Below, piece after piece: positions 1 through 5,405 of a stretch of DNA of 7,115 nucleotides (position 1 is its first letter; each line of letters starts with the position of its first letter). The stretch lies in NCBI GenBank assembly GCA_019233415.1, contig JAFAMK010000438.1, positions 1 through 7,115 on the forward strand. Direction: 5' to 3'. Source of the stretch: Vulcanimicrobiota bacterium. GTDB lineage: Bacteria > Vulcanimicrobiota > Vulcanimicrobiia > Vulcanimicrobiales > Vulcanimicrobiaceae. The position numbers and the translations under genes were made by a program. The notes beneath the pieces were generated by a model. The model was not told where the DNA came from and ran no database searches. It saw only the letters and a program-made list of their open reading frames with translations.

Positions 1-1272
1 CTGCGCGCCGATGTGCGCGTCGGGCAGGCGGCACGCGCCGCGTCTCCGGTCGCGCTGCCACATCGGCTCTCTCGTTTGGTGGTCCCGCCGGGCGAGGTCG
101 TGCAACGTGCCGTCGGCTACGAGTTTGAGACGGGCTGGCTCGTCGCCGACCGCACCCCGATCGAAGTGTGGCGCCTCTCCGGCGCGCGCGGAACACCGCC
201 ACTACCGCGCCCCTTGGCAAAGAAGGAGCTCGTGTACGGCGGGGACGGCTTCAAAGTCGAGGCTGACGAAGCCGCGGGCGGAAAGGCGGAGCTCGAGTTC
301 ATCGTGCATCCGCCGGTCGAGGCCTCCGCCCTTGGTCGCGATACGCTCTACGAGCGCATGGTCGGCATGACGTTGCTCGGCGCGCGGCTCTTGCGCGCGG
401 CTGCGAACCGCGAGGGCGCTGCGCTCATGTTCGATCAGGTAACCGGCAACCGCGACGATCGCAAATTCGCAATCTGGCCGAACGACGAGGAGCTCAAGGC
501 CGGTCCGCAGGTCACGGCCGGAATCACGCTCGGCAAAGTCCAGCAGCTCGGCCGGCGGCAAGCCGGCGGCGAGGAACTGCCAGCGGCGTTCAGTGCGACG
601 GTCGCTGCGATGGGGAACTTGCGCGAGAACGTCGCCGCGGTGACGGCAACGCTTCCGCCACAGCTCGCGCCCGGGAGCCCGGAGCTGCATAGTTTGCTGG
701 GACTCGTCGCAGCATACATGGAGGCGGGCGAGACCGCGGTGTTCTACCCGAAGCAGATCACCGATCGCGTCCTGCTGGCGCGCACCGATTTCGCGACGCT
801 GTTCAAGATGCTGCCGAAGAACGAGCAGGATTGGTTCCGCAAGACGCCGCGCGATTTCGTCGCACTTGCGCTCGTGTCGGCGCAACTGGGCGACCACGAC
901 CCCAACAAGCAGGTCATCACGAAAGTGTGGACCGACGAGAACATGACCGACCGTCACCCCGTCGGACCGACGCGTGAGCGATGGTTGTGGTTCATGACGC
1001 AAGGCTACGATCTGCTCAGTTCGCTTCACTACCGCGAGCTTGCTAGCAGCTATGCCGATCGCCCGGAGGAGGCGCGCCTCGGCACCGAACTCGAGAGCCT
1101 AGGCGAGATGGGTGCGCGAACGGAAGAGGTCGGGGCGGCGCGCCAACAGGGCGGAATCTTCGAGCTACGCTCGGCAGCGCTCTCTCGCACGAAGCTTCCG
1201 TTGCTCCAATGGGAACCGTTCACCGCGCAGGTGATGCGCTACCTCATCGCGCTCGAGAACGGCGCCGGCTGA
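1..1272 (+). CDS. Partial DUF4157/eCIS-associated-type protein, possible amidoligase-like fold
   Basis: The frame is open from the first base of the window to TGA at 1270-1272, so this is the C-terminal part (about 423 codons) of a longer protein. A GTG at 13 could start it, but no Shine-Dalgarno lies in the 12 bases before it, and I expect an upstream N-terminal region. Visible blocks are VVQRAVGYEFET (about bases 97-132), a GDGFKVEADE stretch followed by ELEFIVHPPVE (about 289-321), PQVTAGI (505-525), a helical middle, and GGIFELRS (1150-1173) near the C-terminus. From memory, the QRAVG(F/Y)E(F/L)E block with a later LEF-V-PP block recurs in proteins that begin with the DUF4157 putative-peptidase domain near contractile injection systems; I cannot confirm this here. 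The order Glu strand, Glu-x-Glu strand, QV-T-G strand, E-x-R strand loosely recalls glutamine-synthetase-fold amidoligases. No signal peptide or membrane segment is seen. The ORF is firm; the function is uncertain. Confidence 0.75.
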   Translation: MRADVRVGQAARAASPVALPHRLSRLVVPPGEVVQRAVGYEFETGWLVADRTPIEVWRLSGARGTPPLPRPLAKKELVYGGDGFKVEADEAAGGKAELEFIVHPPVEASALGRDTLYERMVGMTLLGARLLRAAANREGAALMFDQVTGNRDDRKFAIWPNDEELKAGPQVTAGITLGKVQQLGRRQAGGEELPAAFSATVAAMGNLRENVAAVTATLPPQLAPGSPELHSLLGLVAAYMEAGETAVFYPKQITDRVLLARTDFATLFKMLPKNEQDWFRKTPRDFVALALVSAQLGDHDPNKQVITKVWTDENMTDRHPVGPTRERWLWFMTQGYDLLSSLHYRELASSYADRPEEARLGTELESLGEMGARTEEVGAARQQGGIFELRSAALSRTKLPLLQWEPFTAQVMRYLIALENGAG

Positions 1273-1275
1273 AAC

Positions 1276-1291
1276 TGCCACCCGTCTGGCA
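1276..1291. other. Short inverted repeat after the first gene
   Basis: TGCCA (1276-1280) and TGGCA (1287-1291) form a 5-bp stem with a six-base CCCGTC loop, four bases after the stop codon. No T-run follows, so it is not a convincing intrinsic terminator. It could be a weak hairpin or a protein site in the 63-base gap before the helicase gene, or chance. Confidence 0.25.
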
Positions 1292-1324
1292 CGATCTTAC
1301 CCTACGGTCGTCGTATGGAACCGC

Positions 1325-1332
1325 GGTGGTGA
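1325..1332 (+). promoter_or_regulatory. Ribosome binding site deciding the GTG start at 1336
   Basis: GGTGGTGA matches the extended Shine-Dalgarno GGAGGTGA with one mismatch and sits three bases before GTG 1336. The upstream in-frame ATG at 1315 reaches a TGA at 1330-1332 after five codons, so it cannot start the gene. This fixes the start at GTG 1336. Confidence 0.7.
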
Positions 1333-1335
1333 AAC

Positions 1336-4300
1336 GTGCGCCTCGTTGACGGCCGGGTCGTCTTCGCGGCCTCCGACCTGAACGACTACCTGGCCTGCCC
1401 GCACCGCGTCGCGCTGAACCGGCGCGCGCTCGCGACGGGCGAGGTAGCGCTCGACGACGATCCCGCGCTCGCCATCGTCGCGCGCAAGGGGCGCGAACAC
1501 GAGCGGCAGGTTCTCGAACGGCTCGAAGCTGGCGGCGTCGCGGTCGTGCGCGTCGCCGACGACAAGGGCGACCCGCGCCGTCTGCTCGACGCGGTCGCCG
1601 AGACGCGCGCCGCGATGGTGGCTGGTAAACCAGCAGTCTATCAGGCCGCGTTTCTCGACGGCGTGTGGACCGGGCGCGCCGATTTCTTGCTGCGCGTCGA
1701 GGAGCCGAGCGCGCTCGGCGCGTGGTCGTACGACGTTGCCGATACGAAGCTCGCGATCCACGAGAAGCCGCAGTTTCTCGTGCAGTTGTGCACGTACGCG
1801 GAACTTGTCGCGTCGGTGCAAGGCGCGCTGCCGCGCAGCGTGCGCGCGCTATTCGGCGACGGTACCGAGACGGCGTACGATCCGCGCCGCTACGTCGCGT
1901 ACGTGCGCGCCGCGCAGCGGCGGTTCGTCGCCGCGTTCGACGGGCTCGACCCCGACGCGATTCCGGAACGCGTCTCGGCGTGTGCGGCGTGCGGCTGGGC
2001 GCGGCGCTGCGCCGAGGCGCGCCGGCGCGTGGACCATCTCTCGCTGGTGGCTGGGATGCGGCGCGATCAGGCGAAGCGGCTCGTCGCCGCGGGAGTTCCG
2101 ACGCTGGCGGCTCTCGCGACCGCCGCCGACACGGCGAAGCCGCCGCGCATGGCCGCGCAGACGTTCACGAACCTGCGCCGCCAGGCGTCGCTGCAATTGC
2201 ACCGCCGCACGACCGGACACCACCACTACGAACTGCTCCCGCCGCGCGAGCTGCATGGCTTCGAAGCGCTTCCGCCGCCGGCCGACGGCGACGTCTACTT
2301 CGACATGGAAGGCGATCCGCTGTACGAAGCGGGGAAGGGACTGGAATACCTGTTCGGCGCGTTCGTACCCGACGATGCCGACGAGCAGTATCGCAGCTAC
2401 TGGGGCGAGACGCGCGACGAGGAGCGCCGCGCGTTCGAGAAGTTCGTCGACGGGCTCGTCGCGCACCGCCGCGCGCACCCGCACGCGCACGTCTATCACT
2501 ACGCGGCGTACGAGAAGTCGGCGCTGCGCCGGCTCGCGATGCGGCACGGAACGCGCGAGGACGAGGTCGACGACCTGCTGCGCGGCGAGGTGCTGGTCGA
2601 CTTGTACGCGGTGGTGCGCGCGGCGCTCGCGCAGTCGCAGGACGGCTACTCGATCAAGAAGCTCGAAGTCTTCTACGACTTCGCGCGCGAAGCCGACGTG
2701 CGCAAGGGCGACCAGTCGATCGTCGCGTTCGAAGAGTATCTGCTCGACCGCGACCTCGTGCGCCGTGCCGATATCATCACCTACAACGAGGAAGACTGCG
2801 TTTCGACGCGCCGGCTGCACGAGTGGCTGCTGCGGCTGCGCGAAGAGGCGCAGGCGCAGCACCGGCAGGCGCTTCCGTTCCGCGCGCAGCGCGATCCGCG
2901 CGCGCGCAGCGAAGACGAGATCAAGGCGGACGCCGAGCGCGACGCGCTGCAGCGCGCACTCCTCGACGGTGCCGCGTTCGACTCGCCGCGCGCGCTGCTC
3001 GCGCACCTGCTGGCATACCACCGGCGCGAAGACAAGCCGGTGTGGTGGGCCCTCTTCGACCGCTACGAGCACGACGGCAACTTCATCGACGACGATGCCG
3101 AGGCGATCGGCGGGCTCGAACTCGCCGAGGAGATCGAGCCGTACTTCCAAAGCGCGCGCGACAAGAATCAAGTCTACACGTACCGCTTCCCGCCGCAGCA
3201 GCACAAGCTCGGAAAAGCCAAGCCGCACGACCCGCACGCGCGCCGGCCGCTGCACGGCGAACTGGTCGAGGTCGACGACGACGCGCTGGTCGTGCGAATC
3301 AAGCGCGCACCGCATGCGCCGCACGCGCGAGCGCTGATCCCGGGCGATCCGCTTCCGCGCAACGAGCAGAAGAACGCGCTGCGCCGGCTCGCCGAAGCCG
3401 TCCTCGACGGCACGGCCGGCGACCGCTACGGCGCCGCGTGGGAGATTCTCCGCCGCGCGCGCCCCCGCATCACCGGCGTGCCTGAGGGCGCACGTATTCA
3501 GCCGGAGATTCGCCCCGGCGCGCAGGCGATCGACCCTGCCGACGTCGCCGATCTCGCGCGCCGGCTCGACCACAGCGCGCTCGTCGTGCAAGGCCCGCCC
3601 GGCAGCGGGAAGACGTACCTCGGCGCGCACGTGATCGCCGAACTGCTCGCCGGCGGCAAGCGCATCGGCGTCACCTCGACCAGCCATAATGCGATCAACA
3701 ATCTGCTGCACGCGGTCGAAGCCGCGGTCGCGGAACGCGGCGAGACGTTCCGCGGCGTGAAGAAGTGCGACGGCAGCAACGACGAGACGCGCTTCGTCTC
3801 CGCGCGCGAAGTCGCGTTCGTCGAGAACGCCGACAAGAACGCCGCGTTCACCGAATACGATCTCGTCGCCGGAACGGCGTGGCTGTTCGCGCGCGACGAC
3901 GTCGCACCGGTCGACTACCTCGTGATCGACGAGGCCGGTCAGGTCGCGCTCGCCGACGCGCTCGCGATGGCGACCAGCGCCGCGAACGTGATCCTGCTCG
4001 GCGACCCGCTGCAGCTCGCGCACGTCTCGCTCGGCACGCATCCGGACGGCGCCGGTGCGTCGGTGCTCGAGCACCTGCTCGCCGACGATGCGCGCGACGA
4101 GCACCGCACGATCGCCGCAGACCGCGGCGTCTTCCTCGACCGCACCTTCCGCATGCACCCGGCGGTGTGCGACTTCATCTCGACGATGGTCTACGGCGGT
4201 CGTCTTCAGGCTGCCACGTCGTGCGCCGCGCAACGAATCGATGCGCCCGGGTTCGCCGGCGCGGGGCTACGTTACGTCCCGGTCGCGCACGAGGCCAACG

Positions 4301-4752
4301 CCCAGGCGTCGGAAGAGGAAGCCGCCGCGGTCGAAGCGCTCGTCGCGGAGCTGCTCGGCGGGACGTTCACCGACCGGCACGGGATGACGCGCCCGTTCGC
4401 GCTCCACGACGTCCTCGTCGTCGCGCCCTACAACGCCCAGGTCCGGCTCCTCAAGCGCCGCTTGCGCGAGCGCTTCGGCGCGGGCGTTCGGGTCGGGACC
4501 GTCGACAAGTTCCAGGGCCAGGAGGCGGCCGCGGTGATCTATTCGCTGGCGACCTCGAGCACCGACGACGCCCCGCGCGGCGCGGAGTTCCTGTTCGACG
4601 AGAACCGCTTCAACGTCGCGGTCTCGCGCGGCCGGGCCCTCGCGGTCCTGGTCTGCTCGCCCCGCCTGCTCGAAGCCCGCTGCTCGACGGTCGACCAGCT
4701 CCGGGCCGTCGCGGCCTTCTGCGCCTTTGCCGAAGCGGCCGCAGCCTTCTAA
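1336..4752 (+). CDS. TM0106-family RecB-like nuclease / RNase H-like / SF1 helicase fusion
   Basis: A 1138-residue multidomain DNA-processing enzyme of the TM0106 type, presumably cytoplasmic. Residues 1-230 form a PD-(D/E)XK RecB/Cas4-like nuclease: Asp116 in GRADFLL, the D136-T-K138 motif, and the Q150-LCT-Y154 QxxxY motif. Cys21 (LACPH) with Cys216, Cys219 and Cys225 (CAACGWARRC) fit the split four-cysteine Fe-S cluster of AddB, Cas4 and Dna2. Residues about 232-290 look helix-hairpin-helix-like. Residues about 318-500 form a DEDD RNase H-like exonuclease (FDMEG with Asp323 and Glu325; YNEEDC with Asp487). After a linker, residues about 730-1138 are an SF1 Dna2/Upf1-like helicase: Walker A GPPGSGKT (753-760), VIDEAGQ (863-869), GDPLQLA (889-895), DRTFRMHP (935-942), VGTVDKFQGQE (1053-1063) and NVAVSRGR (1093-1100). 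All key residues are intact. Family members are mostly uncharacterised; a role in nucleic-acid repair or processing is inferred. GTG start chosen from the upstream Shine-Dalgarno and stop codon. Confidence 0.95.
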   Translation: MRLVDGRVVFAASDLNDYLACPHRVALNRRALATGEVALDDDPALAIVARKGREHERQVLERLEAGGVAVVRVADDKGDPRRLLDAVAETRAAMVAGKPAVYQAAFLDGVWTGRADFLLRVEEPSALGAWSYDVADTKLAIHEKPQFLVQLCTYAELVASVQGALPRSVRALFGDGTETAYDPRRYVAYVRAAQRRFVAAFDGLDPDAIPERVSACAACGWARRCAEARRRVDHLSLVAGMRRDQAKRLVAAGVPTLAALATAADTAKPPRMAAQTFTNLRRQASLQLHRRTTGHHHYELLPPRELHGFEALPPPADGDVYFDMEGDPLYEAGKGLEYLFGAFVPDDADEQYRSYWGETRDEERRAFEKFVDGLVAHRRAHPHAHVYHYAAYEKSALRRLAMRHGTREDEVDDLLRGEVLVDLYAVVRAALAQSQDGYSIKKLEVFYDFAREADVRKGDQSIVAFEEYLLDRDLVRRADIITYNEEDCVSTRRLHEWLLRLREEAQAQHRQALPFRAQRDPRARSEDEIKADAERDALQRALLDGAAFDSPRALLAHLLAYHRREDKPVWWALFDRYEHDGNFIDDDAEAIGGLELAEEIEPYFQSARDKNQVYTYRFPPQQHKLGKAKPHDPHARRPLHGELVEVDDDALVVRIKRAPHAPHARALIPGDPLPRNEQKNALRRLAEAVLDGTAGDRYGAAWEILRRARPRITGVPEGARIQPEIRPGAQAIDPADVADLARRLDHSALVVQGPPGSGKTYLGAHVIAELLAGGKRIGVTSTSHNAINNLLHAVEAAVAERGETFRGVKKCDGSNDETRFVSAREVAFVENADKNAAFTEYDLVAGTAWLFARDDVAPVDYLVIDEAGQVALADALAMATSAANVILLGDPLQLAHVSLGTHPDGAGASVLEHLLADDARDEHRTIAADRGVFLDRTFRMHPAVCDFISTMVYGGRLQAATSCAAQRIDAPGFAGAGLRYVPVAHEANAQASEEEAAAVEALVAELLGGTFTDRHGMTRPFALHDVLVVAPYNAQVRLLKRRLRERFGAGVRVGTVDKFQGQEAAAVIYSLATSSTDDAPRGAEFLFDENRFNVAVSRGRALAVLVCSPRLLEARCSTVDQLRAVAAFCAFAEAAAAF

Positions 4753-4764
4753 CTATTCTTTTAG

Positions 4765-4793
4765 TTGACATGCGGCGGAGGCGGTGGTACGCT
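4765..4793 (+). promoter_or_regulatory. Strong sigma-70-type promoter for the small-peptide transcript
   Basis: A perfect -35 TTGACA (4765-4770) is followed by exactly 17 bases and the -10 hexamer TACGCT (4788-4793), which keeps the conserved TA and final T. TGG just before it gives an extended -10 (TGn). An AT-rich stretch immediately after the helicase stop (4751-4763) could act as an UP-like element. Transcription should begin near 4800, giving a leader of about 40 bases before the GTG at 4839. It sits only 12 bases past the helicase stop codon, so the downstream ORFs need not depend on read-through. Confidence 0.75.
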
Positions 4794-4823
4794 GAGCTCG
4801 TCGATCACTTAGAAAAATAGTTG

Positions 4824-4830
4824 AAAGGAG
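4824..4830 (+). promoter_or_regulatory. Shine-Dalgarno of the 40-residue small ORF
   Basis: AAAGGAG, preceded by TTG, ends eight bases before the GTG at 4839. It is among the best ribosome binding sites in the window and lies in an A-rich, probably unstructured leader. It decides GTG 4839 as a real start. Confidence 0.8.
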
Positions 4831-4838
4831 AACCGCCC

Positions 4839-4961
4839 GTGATCCGTTTGCTGGCTGCCGTCGTCGTCCTCGGAATCGCCACCCTCGGCGCCGATCTCGC
4901 CCACACCGCCTACGACGCGACCCTGGTCGCCCACACGGTCGTCCTCACGCCGAACTCGTGA
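4839..4961 (+). CDS. Small hydrophobic or secreted peptide, 40 residues, unknown
   Basis: GTG start to TGA at 4959-4961, 40 residues. It begins MIRLLAAVVVLGIATLGADL: one positive residue, then a hydrophobic run of about 13 residues, then a polar tail ending TVVLTPNS. This looks like either a Sec signal peptide with possible cleavage after GA or ADLA, releasing a peptide of about 20 residues, or a single-pass membrane mini-protein. Support that it is coding: a strong promoter at 4765-4793, a strong Shine-Dalgarno at the right distance, and about 36 of 40 codons ending in G or C, like the neighbouring genes. I do not recognise a family. It lies upstream of a second small ORF in what looks like the same transcript, 83 bases away. 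It may be a secreted peptide, a signalling peptide or a leader peptide; function unknown. Confidence 0.7.
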   Translation: MIRLLAAVVVLGIATLGADLAHTAYDATLVAHTVVLTPNS

Positions 4962-4962
4962 G

Positions 4963-4993
4963 CGGCACCACGGTTGGAATCCTGACCGTGCCG
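4963..4993 (+). other. Hairpin between the two small ORFs, upstream stem
   Basis: CGGCAC (4963-4968) pairs with GTGCCG (4988-4993), and inside it GGT (4972-4974) with ACC (4985-4987), leaving a three-base CAC bulge and a ten-base loop. It begins one base after the stop of the first small ORF. No U-run follows, so it is not a normal terminator. It may stabilise or partition the transcript between the two ORFs. Confidence 0.45.
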
Positions 4994-5001
4994 GAGAAAC
5001 T

Positions 5002-5035
5002 TCCTTTCGTGCGACACGGGTGTCGCACAGAAGGG
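5002..5035 (+). promoter_or_regulatory. Long hairpin pairing with the Shine-Dalgarno of the second small ORF
   Basis: GTGCGACAC (5009-5017) and GTGTCGCAC (5020-5028) are perfect 9-base inverted arms around GG. In RNA the stem continues outward past one C-A mismatch: UCCUUU (5002-5007) against GAAGGG (5030-5035), six more pairs including two G-U. The right arm contains most of AAGGGTGA (5031-5038), the Shine-Dalgarno of the ORF starting at 5045. This is the geometry of a translational gate such as a thermosensor, attenuator or protein-bound leader. The 20-base core palindrome could instead be a DNA operator; I do not recognise it as a known regulator site. Confidence 0.55.
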
Positions 5036-5044
5036 TGAATTCTC

Positions 5045-5179
5045 ATGCCGAACGATCATCGCTTCGACGACCTCGACCTGCGCGAGGAGCCGTCGTCCCC
5101 GAGCGGCCACGAACCGCTCCAAGTGACCTTCCCGAACATCTGCCCAACGACGACCGTCCTCCCAACGCACGACTGCTAG
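5045..5179 (+). CDS. Small Thr/Cys/Pro-tailed peptide, RiPP precursor candidate, 44 residues
   Basis: ATG 5045 to TAG 5177-5179, 44 residues, with Shine-Dalgarno AAGGGTGA ending six bases upstream. About 38 of 44 codons end in G or C, as expected for a real gene here. The first half is acidic and leader-like, MPNDHRFDDLDLREEPSSPS; the second half is uncharged until its last residues and has Thr28, Cys33, Thr35-Thr36-Thr37, Thr41 and the C-terminal Cys44. FDDLDLRE resembles the F-x-L-D box of class I lanthipeptide leaders (FNLD or FDLD), with one extra residue, and the Thr/Cys-rich tail could supply dehydration and thioether-ring positions. No LanB/LanC, YcaO, radical-SAM or export gene lies in the window, so this is a hypothesis. 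Alternatively it is a small disulphide-bonded or metal-binding peptide. It is the second ORF of the 4765-promoter transcript and lies just before a terminator. Confidence 0.6.
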   Translation: MPNDHRFDDLDLREEPSSPSGHEPLQVTFPNICPTTTVLPTHDC

Positions 5180-5184
5180 CCCCC

Positions 5185-5209
5185 GTCATCCTGAGCTTGT
5201 CGAAGGACG
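5185..5209. repeat. REP-like dispersed intergenic motif, single copy
   Basis: Contains CCTGAGCTTGTCGAAGG (5190-5206) within a GTCAT...GACG context. From memory, this imperfectly palindromic sequence is a very common intergenic repeat in many bacterial genomes and metagenomes; its spurious translation reads ILSLSKDE, as it would here. Only one copy is in the window. It lies between the stop of the 44-residue ORF and the terminator stem, a typical location for such elements. Confidence 0.55.
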
Positions 5210-5246
5210 AAAAGCCCGCCTGTCTTGATGAGACGGCGGGCTTTTT
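5210..5246. terminator. Bidirectional intrinsic terminator
   Basis: AAAAGCCCGCC (5210-5220) and GGCGGGCTTTTT (5235-5246) form a GC-rich stem flanked by A- and T-runs. It is extended inward past a one-base bulge by GTCT (5222-5225) and AGAC (5231-5234) around a TGATG loop. It ends the rightward small-peptide transcript and, read in the other direction, the leftward tRNA transcript, whose 3' end is four bases away. Confidence 0.92.
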
Positions 5247-5250
5247 GTCG

Positions 5251-5326
5251 TGGTGGAGGTGAGGAGACTCGAACTCCTGACCCCTTACATGCGAAGCAAG
5301 TGCTCTACCAACTGAGCTACACCCCC
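5251..5326 (-). tRNA. tRNA-Ala (anticodon CGC)
   Basis: On the minus strand the cloverleaf is complete, 76 bases. The acceptor GGGGGTG pairs with CACCTCC and includes the G3-U70 wobble that marks tRNA-Ala. The D-arm is GCTC-AGTTGGTA-GAGC. The anticodon stem is CTTGC/GTAAG with loop TTCGCAT, placing anticodon CGC at the complement of 5291-5293 (codon GCG). The variable region is GGGTC and the T-arm AGGAG-TTCGAGT-CTCCT. The discriminator is A and CCA is encoded. GCG alanine codons are abundant in the neighbouring genes. It has its own promoter about 15 bases upstream and a terminator immediately downstream, so it is a stand-alone tRNA unit. Confidence 0.97.
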
Positions 5327-5340
5327 ACGGGCCGTCCGCG

Positions 5341-5370
5341 ATTCTAGCAGGGTCCGGACCTCGCTGTCAA
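5341..5370 (-). promoter_or_regulatory. Promoter of the tRNA-Ala gene
   Basis: On the minus strand TTGACA (complement of 5365-5370), an 18-base spacer, and TAGAAT (complement of 5341-5346) preceded by TGC, an extended -10. Initiation should fall near 5334, about eight bases before the mature tRNA 5' end. The spacer contains the perfect 10-base palindrome GGTCCGGACC (5351-5360). Confidence 0.8.
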
Positions 5371-5405
5371 AGGGACACGTTGGCGTTGCGGCGAGAGAGA
5401 CGGCG

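Noticed and set aside
1287..1302. Possible sigma-54 promoter (TGGCACG...)
   Set aside because: The -24-like TGGCACG is present, but at the required spacing the -12 position reads TACC instead of TTGC, and the GC dinucleotide is missing.
1315..1332. ATG with five codons (MEPRW) before the helicase start
   Set aside because: Too short to call a leader peptide and no ribosome site of its own; it simply overlaps the helicase Shine-Dalgarno.
1621..1634. Near-perfect palindrome GCTGGTAAACCAGC
   Set aside because: It lies inside the helicase-nuclease coding sequence and encodes an ordinary AGKPA stretch; a chance or structural repeat with no supporting context.
1849..4233. 794-residue minus-strand ORF and other long antisense frames
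   Set aside because: Antisense shadow of the helicase-nuclease, caused by high GC3. The sense strand carries intact catalytic motifs throughout and the antisense product shows none.
5020..5262. 80-residue plus-strand ORF starting inside the hairpin
   Set aside because: Its C-terminal part reads ILSLSKDE, the usual spurious translation of the REP-like motif, and it then runs through the terminator into the tRNA. The 44-residue ORF in another frame has the proper Shine-Dalgarno.
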